A program made the position numbers and the translations under genes. Source: CBDBZX01 sp965213645 (lineage in GTDB: Bacteria > Deinococcota > Deinococci > Deinococcales > Trueperaceae). Taken from it: a stretch of 64,000 bases of DNA. The notes beneath the pieces were generated by a model. That model saw only the letters and a list, made by a program, of their open reading frames with translations. It ran no database searches and was not told the DNA's origin. Positions 1 to 7,813 of the stretch are shown here, piece by piece. Within the stretch, counting starts at the first letter, position 1. Every line of letters begins with the position of its first letter. The stretch covers positions 310,001-374,000 of the forward strand of contig CBDBZX010000002.1 of the NCBI GenBank assembly GCA_965213645.1, read 5' to 3'.

Positions 1-546
1 GTCATCGTCTCGGACACGAACTGGTCGAACGTGGCTTCAGCGCGTATCGAAGGATTGGAGGCGTACTACGGTAGCCCCTTATCTGAACGTAGCGATGACG
101 AACTGCGGCTCTCGGGCATCGGTAAGCTCTTGGCGCTGACCTCGAACGACGAGGCGAACGCGCTCACCGCCTTGAAGTTTGCGAGGGACTTTGGCTCGAG
201 CCACGTCTTCCAGCTAGAGCCAGGCCGCAGCAGCCGTGCCCGCGAGAACCTGAGCCAAGAGCAGCGTGGACGGCTCATCTTCTATGGCGGCACGACCTAC
301 GCGCAACTCAGCAATTTGTTTAATAAAGGCGGCGAGCTGAAAAAGACGCCCATCACCGCCGAATTCAACCTAGAAAACTTCGAAGAGGTCTATGGTCAGG
401 ATTATCTGCCCATGTTCGTCATCAGGGGCAAGCGTATCTCTGTTGTCACCGACGAGAGTCTGGAACTCGAGCCCGGCGCGGTGCTGGTGTCTTTGGTGCT
501 GACGCCCAAAGAGACGGCTGAGCGGGTGCTTTCTACAAAGGCTTAG
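1..546 (+). CDS. Na+/H+ antiporter, C-terminal fragment (CPA1/NhaP type with TrkA-N-like domain)
   Basis: The reading frame is open from base 1, so only the last 181 residues are present and the N-terminal transport domain lies outside the window. The visible part starts inside a nucleotide-binding-like fold (VIVSDTNWSNVASARIEGL, then YYGSPLSE and ALTSNDEANALTALKFARDFG). This matches the TrkA-N/RCK-like cytosolic domain that follows the antiporter domain in many CPA1 exchangers. Inferred role: sensing domain of an inner-membrane monovalent cation/proton exchanger. It ends about 40 bp before an IS insertion that did not disrupt it. It could instead be another RCK-containing channel or transporter. 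Confidence 0.7.
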   Translation, partial: VIVSDTNWSNVASARIEGLEAYYGSPLSERSDDELRLSGIGKLLALTSNDEANALTALKFARDFGSSHVFQLEPGRSSRARENLSQEQRGRLIFYGGTTYAQLSNLFNKGGELKKTPITAEFNLENFEEVYGQDYLPMFVIRGKRISVVTDESLELEPGAVLVSLVLTPKETAERVLSTKA

Positions 547-582
547 GGTTGTTCAGAAAAGTGGTGACGCGAAGGCTTCTTT

Positions 583-593
583 AGGTATTCTGC
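583..593. repeat. Target-site duplication, left copy (right copy 1731-1741)
   Basis: The 11 bases AGGTATTCTGC stand immediately left of the ISAs1-type element and are repeated exactly at 1731-1741, immediately right of it. This is direct evidence of transposition and fixes both ends of the element. ISAs1-family duplications are usually given as about 8-10 bp, so 11 bp is slightly long, or the outermost base belongs to the terminal repeat. Confidence 0.85.
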
Positions 594-1730
594 CAGGGCA
601 TACGCATGTACAAGTTTTGCTGGCATGGGCAGCTAAAGTAAAGGATGAACGAAATAGAGATACCGAAACTACTAGCCCACTTCACGGTTGTGCCTGATCC
701 GCGAGCACATAACGTGTGCCATAAGCTAGAAGACATTTTGGTCATCGCCATCTGCGCGGTGATCAGTGGCGCGGACACGTTTAGCGAGATCGAGCAGTAC
801 GGTCAGGGCAAGCAAGCCCAACTAGAGAAGATATTGGACCTTCCTAATGGTATTCCTAGCCACGACACCTTTAGGCGGGTGTTCATGCTGCTGGATGCGG
901 AGGCTTGGCAGGGAGTGTTTTTCAGATGGACACAGAGCTTAGCGTTAGCTGAGCGGGAAGTTCCTGTGCGAGCGGTAGATGGTAAATGGTCACGTGCGAG
1001 CGGTTTACACACAGTAAGCGTTTGGGCAAGTGAGCACCAGATTGTTTTAGGGCAGCAGCAAGTTGCCGATAAGAGCAACGAGATCACCGCCATTCCCGAA
1101 CTGCTCGAAGGGCTTGATATTGCTGGAACGACGGTCACAATTGACGCAGCAGGCACCCAAACACAGATTGCTTGGACCATTCGCGAACACCTAGCAGACT
1201 ACGCTTTAGCGCTCAAAGCCAACCATAAGCACCTTTTCGAAGACGTCCGTTGGCTTTTTGAACAGGACCAGAGCGCACCGCATTGGTCTACCAGCAGCCG
1301 AGGTCATGGACGCCTTGAGACCCGCGAGGTGTGGTTACTCACCGAGTTGGACTTTTTGGAGAACACCTCAGCTTGGCGTGACCTTGCCGCTGTTGCGAAG
1401 ATTAGAAGCACCCGCGAGATCAACGGTGAAAAGAGCGTCAGTGAGCGCTACTTCCTGACCAGCCTCACGGACGTGGAAACGCTCGCTTATGCTGTGCGCG
1501 CTCACTGGGGTATTGAAAACAGCTTACATTGGACTTTGGACGTAGCCTTCAAAGAAGATGAAAGTAGAGCTAGAACGCAAAACGCCCAAGCTAATCTTGT
1601 CACTTTGCGACATCTAGCCCTCAATCAGCTCAAGCTAGAGTCAACACTTAAAGCCAGTATCAAAGCCAAGCGCAGCAGGGCAGGCTGGGATGACGACTAC
1701 CTCCTCAAAGTTCTACATGCGTAAGCCCTG
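594..1730 (+). mobile_element. Insertion sequence, ISAs1 family (1137 bp, complete)
   Basis: The element is bounded by imperfect inverted repeats beginning CAGGGC (left end CAGGGCATACGCATGTACAA; the right end read inward is CAGGGCTTACGCATGTAGAA) and flanked by an exact 11 bp direct repeat. It carries one intact transposase gene filling nearly its whole length. Intact ends, duplication and frame suggest a recent and possibly active insertion. It lies between the antiporter gene and an IS110-family element. Confidence 0.9.
645..1724 (+). CDS. ISAs1-family DDE transposase
   Basis: A 359-residue protein with the N-terminal DDE_Tnp_1-associated region (PRAHNVCHKLEDILVIAICAV) typical of ISAs1 transposases. 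The likely catalytic acids are D in AVDGKW (about residue 113), D in VTIDAAGTQ (about 166) and E in DVAFKEDESRAR near the C-terminus, after the conserved HWGIENSLHWTLDV block. Length is near the family norm and no frameshift is visible. The gene ends six bases before the right terminal repeat. It catalyses cut-and-paste style movement of its own element. Confidence 0.93.
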   Translation: MNEIEIPKLLAHFTVVPDPRAHNVCHKLEDILVIAICAVISGADTFSEIEQYGQGKQAQLEKILDLPNGIPSHDTFRRVFMLLDAEAWQGVFFRWTQSLALAEREVPVRAVDGKWSRASGLHTVSVWASEHQIVLGQQQVADKSNEITAIPELLEGLDIAGTTVTIDAAGTQTQIAWTIREHLADYALALKANHKHLFEDVRWLFEQDQSAPHWSTSSRGHGRLETREVWLLTELDFLENTSAWRDLAAVAKIRSTREINGEKSVSERYFLTSLTDVETLAYAVRAHWGIENSLHWTLDVAFKEDESRARTQNAQANLVTLRHLALNQLKLESTLKASIKAKRSRAGWDDDYLLKVLHA

Positions 1731-1835
1731 AGGTATTCTGCTGTAATACCAAAGCAAATGCAGTAGGGGTGATACCCTTTCCGGTTGAATACGCTACAAA
1801 GTAGCGTGTTTAATCCCGAGATACTCTGTTAAAAG

Positions 1836-2777
1836 TCAAGGTTCTAGGGTTGGTTTGAAGGGTTGGTTAGAGCATAGAACGCCGTAGACGATACGAAGCA
1901 GCTTTGCCATAGCAGCGACGAGCGCAACTTTCTTAGGTTTACCTTGCGCGAGCAGGCGTTCATAGAAGGTGCGGATACGAGGGTTAAAGCGCTTGGCACA
2001 GAGCGCAGGCATGTAGAGCAGACGTCTAAGCGTGGATGACCCCATACGGCTTATCGCGGTGTAAGCTCTGTACGTTCCTGATTCATGACGCCGAGGTGTC
2101 AAGCCAGCCCAAGCGACAAGACAACTGGCTGAAGCAAAGCGCCTGACATCGCCGATTTCGGCAAGGAGACTGCAAGCCGTGAGCTTGGCAATGCCTGGAA
2201 TACTCTCGAGCAGTTCGACATCCGAGCGCTGATCTTCTAGGGCGTCTTCGAGCTGTTGTTCGAGCGCCTGCTTCTCCTCTTTTAGGGAGCGGATGCGGCG
2301 CTTGAGCGACGCTTTAACACCTTGGGGAGCGAGTCCAGCTTCGGCTGCTCCAAGGCGGTTTTTGAGGCGGGTCATATCATCATTTAAGGCTTGTAATTCT
2401 CTAACGATGTCTTTAGCTTGCTCGTTTAACTTAGGGCTAGGCGTAGGCTCACGTTCTTTAGCGAACTGGGCTAAGAGCGCCGCGTCTACTTTGTCTGTTT
2501 TATTGCGCCGATTCTGGCTCTTTGCAAAGCCGAGAATCTGTCTGGGGTTGATGACGCTCACCAGAACGTTCTGTGCTTGTAAATCTTGTTGTAGACGCAA
2601 GTGGTAGACGCCAGTCGCCTCTAAGACAACGCGGGAATATCGGTCTTTAAGCGTAGCGATGATCTGCTCAAAGCCTGTTTTATTATTCTCGACACGAAGG
2701 TGCTTGACTTCCCCGGTAGCCGCTAAGATGCAAACGTCCAAGTGCGCTTTACTGACGTCAATACCAATCCAGCACAT
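1836..2777 (-). CDS. IS110-family DEDD transposase (RNA-guided recombinase type)
   Basis: A 313-residue protein with the N-terminal RuvC-like DEDD domain: D7 in IGIDVSK, E53 in VVLEATGVYH, and D95 and D98 in KTDKVDAALLA. A coiled-coil stretch of about 60 residues follows (roughly 120-185), then the C-terminal Transposase_20 domain (SIPGIAKLTACSLLAEIGD and WAGLTPRRHESG, whose serine is the presumed nucleophile). Domains and length fit an intact IS110 protein. The start has a strong GAGGAGGT ribosome site six bases upstream. Known for the family: a bridge RNA from the non-coding end directs target and donor recognition. Confidence 0.93.
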   Translation of the reverse strand: MCWIGIDVSKAHLDVCILAATGEVKHLRVENNKTGFEQIIATLKDRYSRVVLEATGVYHLRLQQDLQAQNVLVSVINPRQILGFAKSQNRRNKTDKVDAALLAQFAKEREPTPSPKLNEQAKDIVRELQALNDDMTRLKNRLGAAEAGLAPQGVKASLKRRIRSLKEEKQALEQQLEDALEDQRSDVELLESIPGIAKLTACSLLAEIGDVRRFASASCLVAWAGLTPRRHESGTYRAYTAISRMGSSTLRRLLYMPALCAKRFNPRIRTFYERLLAQGKPKKVALVAAMAKLLRIVYGVLCSNQPFKPTLEP

Positions 2778-2804
2778 GCTTGACCTCCTCTAGGCAGAGT
2801 TACC

Positions 2805-2950
2805 CTTATCCACCTTCACACCGGGCTTGTTATTCGACCTCAAAGGGTCAGGATACTTCTTCGGTATCTTGAAGGTGGCAAGAGGTGGAGCTATCTCGGG
2901 TACGAACTTTTGAGTTCACGGATGCGAACGCTCTTCTCTCTTGCCTGTAG
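2805..2950 (-). ncRNA. Candidate IS110 bridge RNA
   Basis: The non-coding leader between the transposase start and the element end folds, on the transposase strand, into two adjacent branched domains. Domain A: GGCAAGAG (2945-2938) pairs with CTCTTGCC (2884-2877) and encloses the hairpin GAACT/AGTTC (2917-2904). Domain B: CCACCTTCA (2878-2870) pairs with TGAAGGTGG (2818-2810) and encloses GATAC/GTATC (2868-2852) and GACC/GGTC (2849-2836). Two looped domains placed 5' of the gene is the layout described for IS110 bridge RNAs. The RNA ends, the guide loops and which domain binds the target are inferred, not shown. Confidence 0.6.
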
Positions 2951-3153
2951 TCAACATACAAGCGGATGCGAGTAGAAACAAGTACGGGTTCCGGTGATAA
3001 CGGAAGAAACCCCGAAGGAGTTTATGTAGTAATCAATCGGAATCCGTATGATTCATGAATCACCCCTACGCCGCGCACTCCCTCGAAGATAATTGCGCGA
3101 AATTCAAAGTTGCGCAATCCAAGAACAACCTCTACAAATAATCCAAGCCGCAC

Positions 3154-4083
3154 CTAATTTGTAGCGTTCGCACCCTGCGGCTCATCAGGTATCGCCTCGA
3201 ACGCTTCGGGCGGACTCAGCAACCGCCAGTTCCATTCACCACTCCTGCGTGGCGGCCAGATCACAGCGGTCGCTTGGCCTGCCACCGCGATACTCTTAAT
3301 CGGCCCGAAGTAGCGCGAGTCCTCGCTGCCGCCGGGCGAACGGTTGTCGCCCATGATGAAGTAGTGACCTTCGGGTACGATGAGTTCGTGCAAGAAAGGT
3401 TCACCTTCGGGCGCGTTAGCTGGGATGGGCGCGAGCGCGCCCAGCGTGCCGCCGTAGAAAAGTTGGGTTTCGGGGCTGGTGATAGGTGCGGGTTCTAAAT
3501 CTAAACCGCTGAAGCCGCCGCCAAACGTACCGGAAATCAATCCCTGAAAGTCGGTGACTTCACTGTTGTTGACCTCGACGACTGGAAAGTTCACAGGTTC
3601 AGCCATGATTTCGCCGCTGTCTGTGATAAAGCCTTGGTCGAGCGGTGCGCCGTTGACGTACACCTGTCCGTCCTGAATATAGAGGTGGTCGCCGGGTACG
3701 CCGATGACGCGCTTGATAAAGAAGCTGCGCCGACCTGAGCGCTGTGAGGTGGGCGAGTTAGCGGGCTCGCGCACCACCACGATGTCGCCGCGTTCGTAGG
3801 GGCCTAAGATACCCGCGCGGCGTAACCACGTGTCGTACTTGGGAATAAAGACCCGGTCGCCCGTAAAGAGGGACTGTGGGAGTTGGCCGTTGCCGCCGTT
3901 TAAGTTGGGACGCATCGAAGCGCCCACCACACCGACGGTCGTAAACACGAAGGTGACGATGAGAAACGCGACGACGAGCGCTTCGGCGTAGCCTCTGACC
4001 TCAGCCCAGAAGCGTTGTGAGGCTGTCTTTTTTTGGGGATTTTCACCGGATTGCTCCGGCGATGTTCTCGCTTCAGTTGCCAT
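3154..4083 (-). CDS. lepB: Signal peptidase I
   Basis: A 309-residue type I signal peptidase that removes signal peptides from exported proteins at the outer face of the cytoplasmic membrane. One membrane segment spans about residues 33-55. The catalytic serine is S56 in GASMRPN and the catalytic lysine is K124 in FFIKRVIGVPGD; the C-terminal box MGDNRSPGGSEDSRYFG is intact. Between the boxes is an enlarged, Pro/Gly-rich insert (about residues 165-225) longer than in the E. coli-like core. A TACACT hexamer lies seven bases before the ATG, so the mRNA may be leaderless. No partner gene is in the same operon. Confidence 0.93.
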   Translation of the reverse strand: MATEARTSPEQSGENPQKKTASQRFWAEVRGYAEALVVAFLIVTFVFTTVGVVGASMRPNLNGGNGQLPQSLFTGDRVFIPKYDTWLRRAGILGPYERGDIVVVREPANSPTSQRSGRRSFFIKRVIGVPGDHLYIQDGQVYVNGAPLDQGFITDSGEIMAEPVNFPVVEVNNSEVTDFQGLISGTFGGGFSGLDLEPAPITSPETQLFYGGTLGALAPIPANAPEGEPFLHELIVPEGHYFIMGDNRSPGGSEDSRYFGPIKSIAVAGQATAVIWPPRRSGEWNWRLLSPPEAFEAIPDEPQGANATN

Positions 4084-4256
4084 AGCGTGTAGTGTACCCC
4101 TTCAAGACAGAGGCTCGTTCGGGTAGGGATACGCCAAGGGATAGAGTATTGAGTAGCGTTAGATGAGAAATCGTCATAGTCGAATCTTTCTGAGGGAATT
4201 TTGACGTACAGTGTCAATTCAGATCGTATTACCCAGCGCAGAATAGCTTAGCCGCG

Positions 4257-5201
4257 CTATTTAACCACGAGGTGCTCGGGTATACCTTCGGGTGGGGTGT
4301 AGGCTCCTATCGCCTCTTGCGACAAAAGTCCGGCTTGCGTAAAGGCCCGCATCGCCTCCCATTCGCCCAGGGCCACGATCTCGTCAAAGGCCCAGAACGA
4401 CTCGACGCGCACGTGCGGCATGGCGTGTTGCACGCGCAGGTCAGCGGGGTGCATGTTGTACTGGATGTCGGTCAGAATGCTCTGCATGATATCCGTGGAG
4501 CGCAAGACCATCTGCGCCATGAGGCTGCGCCGCTCGAGCTTGATCGTCGCCATCATCCGCCCCCACCAGTTCTCGTCGAAGGGGTCAGAAAAGGCCGCAC
4601 GGCGCGGCGCGGTGGCGTCGCTGGCGATGGCGTAGGTCGCGCCCAAAAAGGCGACGGCGTTTACAGGCAAGTTGTTGACAATGCCGCCGTCGGCGAGCAT
4701 CCGTCCGTTGAAGTTTACGGGCTCGAACGCGCCGGGATAGCACGATGAGGCCCGCACCGCTCTCACCAGGTCGCCCTCTAAGATAAAGACTTCGTCGCCC
4801 GTCTCGACGTCCGTCGTCGCGATAGCCAAAGGTTTTTTCAGCTCGCTGAAGTCGGCGGGTAGGTGCGTCGCCAAGAGGTCGTGGAGCTTTTCCCCTTTGA
4901 GGAGCCCCGCTTGCATGGAAAAGTCCAAGAGGTGACGCCACGAGACCGCCTTGGCAAGCTTGTAAATCTCATCAGCGCTGTAGCCACTCGCGTAGAGCGC
5001 CCCTAAAATTGCGCCGATGGAGGTCCCCGCGACGACGTCCACCTGAATATCGGCTCGCTCCAGCACACGCAACAAGCCGATGTGAGCAAACCCCCTCGCG
5101 CCGCCCCCACTTAAAATGAGGCCGACCTTTCGGGTTTTGCCGCCTTGTTGCTTACCGTGCGTTTTGCTGGCTAGTTTGCTCGAGCCTTCCACGAGTTCCA
5201 T
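4257..5201 (-). CDS. Patatin-like phospholipase (RssA/NTE type)
   Basis: A 314-residue serine hydrolase of the patatin family. It shows the glycine-rich oxyanion loop SGGGARG (31-37), the nucleophile elbow GTSIG (S61) and the catalytic DGG (D171), which form the Ser-Asp dyad expected for acyl hydrolysis of lipids. The last 100 residues (KLERRSLMAQMVLRSTDIMQ onward) form the helical tail common in RssA-like proteins. No signal peptide is visible, so it is probably cytoplasmic or membrane-associated. Substrate cannot be read from sequence. A TAAACT hexamer lies nine bases before the ATG. Confidence 0.88.
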   Translation of the reverse strand: MELVEGSSKLASKTHGKQQGGKTRKVGLILSGGGARGFAHIGLLRVLERADIQVDVVAGTSIGAILGALYASGYSADEIYKLAKAVSWRHLLDFSMQAGLLKGEKLHDLLATHLPADFSELKKPLAIATTDVETGDEVFILEGDLVRAVRASSCYPGAFEPVNFNGRMLADGGIVNNLPVNAVAFLGATYAIASDATAPRRAAFSDPFDENWWGRMMATIKLERRSLMAQMVLRSTDIMQSILTDIQYNMHPADLRVQHAMPHVRVESFWAFDEIVALGEWEAMRAFTQAGLLSQEAIGAYTPPEGIPEHLVVK

Positions 5202-5257
5202 ATCAAGCCCAGTTTAGCACCGAGAGATGCACCTTCGGGGTGTAGATGTGGATAGTA

Positions 5258-5315
5258 GCAGGTGTCAGAATTCAATAGTCAGCAGTCGGTAGCGCCGTCC
5301 TACGCTGACACCTGC
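5258..5315. repeat. Inverted repeat upstream of the GNAT gene
   Basis: GCAGGTGTCAG (5258-5268) is repeated inverted as CTGACACCTGC (5305-5315) with a 36 base loop. The right arm lies just before the -10 hexamer of the downstream gene, so it may be an operator, or just another small dispersed palindrome. Only one copy was seen in the window. Confidence 0.5.
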
Positions 5316-5322
5316 CTTACCC

Positions 5323-5328
5323 TATACT
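5323..5328 (+). promoter_or_regulatory. -10 element TATACT of a probable leaderless gene
   Basis: TATACT ends six bases before the ATG at 5335 and no ribosome-binding site can fit between them. This spacing places transcription start at or next to the start codon, as described for many Deinococcus genes. No good -35 hexamer is visible. Confidence 0.5.
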
Positions 5329-5334
5329 GAGCCC

Positions 5335-5892
5335 ATGCCGCTCCCCCACATCCCCGAACGCCTCGAGACCCCCCGCCTCATCGTCCGCAGACCGCGCCTA
5401 GAAGATGTACCGGATATCTACGCCTCGGTACGTGAATCGCTCGCCGAACTCTCCCCTTGGATGGTGTGGGCGACGCCCGACTATTCGCTTGCAGGTTGTG
5501 AGGAAAATACCCGCGAGGCCATTGCTCAATTTATGACCCGCCGCAATTTGCGCTATCACTTTCACGACAAGGAGACGGGTGAGCACATCGGCAACAGCGG
5601 TCTGCACGCGGTTCATTGGGACGTACCCAAGTTCGAGATCGGCTACTGGTGTCGCACCTCGAAGGTTGGGCAAGGGTATGTGACGGAGACCGTTCAGGCG
5701 CTTACCAAGCTCGCTTTAGAGGACTTAGGAGCGGCCAGGGTCGAGATTCAGTGCGACGATAAGAATATCAAGAGTGCGCAGGTCGCCGAGCGGTGTGGGT
5801 ATGGGCTCGAGGGGGTGTTGAGGTATCACTCGAGGGATATGGACGGTTCATTGCGAGACACGCGCATCTACGCGGTCACTCGGACAGCTTGA
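5335..5892 (+). CDS. GNAT N-acetyltransferase, RimJ/RimL type
   Basis: A 185-residue acetyltransferase. It opens with LETPRLIVRRPRLEDVPDIYA and carries the acetyl-CoA-binding motif around GQGYVTETVQALTKLA, then VEIQCDDKNIKSAQVAERCGY, all typical of RimJ/RimL enzymes that acetylate protein N-termini or small amines. Length matches the family. The ATG is preceded directly by a -10 hexamer, so the transcript is probably leaderless. It converges on htrA with a shared terminator between. The acceptor substrate is unknown. Confidence 0.88.
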   Translation: MPLPHIPERLETPRLIVRRPRLEDVPDIYASVRESLAELSPWMVWATPDYSLAGCEENTREAIAQFMTRRNLRYHFHDKETGEHIGNSGLHAVHWDVPKFEIGYWCRTSKVGQGYVTETVQALTKLALEDLGAARVEIQCDDKNIKSAQVAERCGYGLEGVLRYHSRDMDGSLRDTRIYAVTRTA

Positions 5893-5921
5893 ACAAGAGG
5901 TTAAAGAGGTCAGAAAAAAGG

Positions 5922-5950
5922 GACGCACCTCTAAAGTGAGGTGCGTCTTT
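5922..5950. terminator. Bidirectional intrinsic terminator
   Basis: A perfect 10 bp stem GACGCACCTC (5922-5931) / GAGGTGCGTC (5938-5947) is followed by TTT on the plus strand and preceded by a run of six A at 5914-5919, so it can serve both converging genes (the GNAT gene and htrA). The same stem core GACGCAC/GTGCGTC is used again at 31913-31939. Confidence 0.8.
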
Positions 5951-5984
5951 GATTCAAAGTATCGTATGCGGCACCTGTGCGAAG

Positions 5985-7337
5985 CTAGTCGCCACCCGTT
6001 CCCGAACCATCTTGGTTCTGCGGTACGACCGCCAGGGTTACGTCGATCTGCTGCTCTTGACCGTCGCGCACAACCGTTAGAGTGACCGTGTCGCCTGCTT
6101 GCTGGCTGAGCACCGCGTCCTGAAGCTCCGCTGAGTCTTCGACGGATGTACCGTTGACCGCCGTGATGACGTCACCACCCACGGCGACGGGCTGACCCTG
6201 TACCATCACCTCAAACCCTGCGGTTTCTGAACCTTGTAAGCCCGCCTCCGCCGCCGCGCCGCCAGGTTCGACCCTCTGGACGATCACGCCGTTCTCGGGC
6301 AGGTCGAGGTTGTTGCGAACCTGCTCAGGCAAGTCGGAGATACCTAAAATCTGGATACCTAAACGGGCCCTGGACTGCAAGTCAACGAAGCCGCCCTCCT
6401 CGAGCCGCGCCAGACTGCTCTGCAAGAGGTTGCTAGGTACGGCGAAGCCGATGCCGATGTTGCCGGGCGTGCCGACAAAACCGCCGCCGCCGGAAAGGAT
6501 CGAAGTATTGATGCCGATAAGCTCACCGTTCGAGTTCAGCAGTGGACCGCCCGAGTTACCAGGGTTGATCGCCGCGTCGGTTTGGACGTACGGCACATTG
6601 ACCTGACCGACACTCGGCGCGTTGCGGCTTATCGCGGAGACAACCCCTGTCGTGACCGTGAAGTCCAGGCTGAAGGGGTTGCCAATCGCGATGGCTTTTT
6701 GTCCGACCGCGACGTTATCCGAGTTGGCGATAGGGATGGGCGCGGCGTTTTGTGGCAAGTTGGCGGAGTCTTCAAGCTCTAAAAGCGCGAGGTCGTAGAG
6801 TGCGTTCGCGCCGACGACTCGAGCCGGATACTCCTCGTCGTTGCCCGGAAAGGTGACGCTGACCGAAGAACCCTCCGTCAAATTTACCGAGCCCTCTTGC
6901 AGCGCGGCGCGAACCACGTGATAGTTCGTAATCATTCGCCCAGCATCATCAATGACAAACCCGCTGCCCGAGCCCTCTTGAGGCTGAGGTGTCTGCCCTT
7001 GACCCTGCTGCTGATCCTGGAATTGCCTAAAAAAGTCACGAAGCTGAGGTGGAATCTGGTCTTCAGGAATATCGCCAAACGGCGTACCCGGTGACGTCAC
7101 AGGTTCTCCCTGCGCTTCGACATTCACCGCCACGACGCTCGGCCCAACGCGCTCGACCACGTCAATCGTATTTTGCTCGTACTGTAGCAATCCTTCAGGG
7201 TCACTTTGCTGACTGGCTTGCCCGCCCGTCTGCTCCTGCGCGGTTACTGCGCTCGTTCCGACCACGCCAAACGCGCCGAAGCCCAAAAGCGCCATCACGC
7301 CTAGCGGAAGAAATATTCGTCTTGCGTTCACTGTCAA
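5985..7337 (-). CDS. HtrA/DegP-family serine protease
   Basis: A 450-residue periplasmic or surface quality-control protease. Order: signal peptide or anchor (about 8-33), a Q/P-rich linker (about 75-120), a trypsin-like domain with triad H140 (TNYHVV), D182 (YDLALLE) and S262 (NPGNSGGP), then one PDZ domain (about 325-435) and a short acidic tail. A single PDZ makes it DegS/HtrA-like rather than DegP-like. The Q/P linker before the histidine is unusually long. A TTGACA-like sequence and a half match to the Deinococcus RDRM operator lie near 7487-7503 in its upstream region. Confidence 0.92.
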   Translation of the reverse strand: MTVNARRIFLPLGVMALLGFGAFGVVGTSAVTAQEQTGGQASQQSDPEGLLQYEQNTIDVVERVGPSVVAVNVEAQGEPVTSPGTPFGDIPEDQIPPQLRDFFRQFQDQQQGQGQTPQPQEGSGSGFVIDDAGRMITNYHVVRAALQEGSVNLTEGSSVSVTFPGNDEEYPARVVGANALYDLALLELEDSANLPQNAAPIPIANSDNVAVGQKAIAIGNPFSLDFTVTTGVVSAISRNAPSVGQVNVPYVQTDAAINPGNSGGPLLNSNGELIGINTSILSGGGGFVGTPGNIGIGFAVPSNLLQSSLARLEEGGFVDLQSRARLGIQILGISDLPEQVRNNLDLPENGVIVQRVEPGGAAAEAGLQGSETAGFEVMVQGQPVAVGGDVITAVNGTSVEDSAELQDAVLSQQAGDTVTLTVVRDGQEQQIDVTLAVVPQNQDGSGTGGD

Positions 7338-7532
7338 TCCACTCCTCTTAGATTGTTCTATTTAGGGATAGCCCTGCAATCTATTAAATGTAGCGTACCC
7401 ACCCGCTATGAGTCTTTCTCATTAAGACCGTGAAGTCTGTGAGGCAGCGTAGGGTTTAACCTTAACCTCACATTAATTTAGTCTAGTTATGTCAAATAAA
7501 ATACAGGTCACGCACTCATCAGAACTGCATTT

Positions 7533-7813
7533 AGTACACTGTTAGCTAAATTTTGCGACGCTGTTGTCACCCTGTTCACGGAGTCTGGCGCGGCCTTGGT
7601 TGTCGAAGGGTCTCGTTCGGCTGTGCCAAAACTGCGTAATTAGCTACGCTAAAACTTCGTAACTCGCAATCTCTGCCAAAGGAGTCGGCAAGGTCAGAGA
7701 TTCTTCGACTCCACGGAGCCTGTCCCTTCGAATTCCTCAGGGCAAGCTCTGAGCGTGCCGAAGGGTTCCGCTCAGGATGACACGAAGGTTCATTACTTAG
7801 CTGACAGTGTACT
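7533..7813. repeat. MITE-like element with 17 bp terminal inverted repeats
   Basis: AGTACACTGTTAGCTAA (7533-7549) is repeated inverted at 7797-7813 with one mismatch. The 281 bp between carries no plausible gene but does contain internal repeats (for example GGTCTC, TTCGACTCC and CCGCTCAGGATGAC, a type of word common in dispersed bacterial repeats). The right end touches the stop codon of the DUF368 gene. It fills most of the 475 bp gap upstream of htrA. No second copy is in the window. Confidence 0.6.

Larger units (their letters stand above)
1774..3049 (-). mobile_element. Insertion sequence, IS110 family, inserted in a GTAGGGG palindrome
   Basis: The outer bases rebuild one of the window's dispersed palindromes. 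The left flank ends GTAGGGGTGAT at 1763-1773 and the right flank reads GATTCATGAATCACCCCTAC from 3050; joining them at the shared GAT gives an uninterrupted palindrome like those at 19499 and 47632. The element is therefore about 1276 bp with GAT at both junctions. It has imperfect terminal similarity (ATACNNNTTCCGNTTGA at 1772 and, inverted, at 3049), a hairpin (ACGCTAC/GTAGCGT, 1791-1807) downstream of the gene, and a long structured leader upstream of it. An almost matching pair of ends occurs at 45267-45412. Confidence 0.8.

Noticed and set aside
7487..7503. Possible RDRM operator (TTATGTCA...) upstream of htrA
   Set aside because: Only the left half matches the Deinococcus consensus; about 11 of 17 bases agree, too few to claim a DdrO site.
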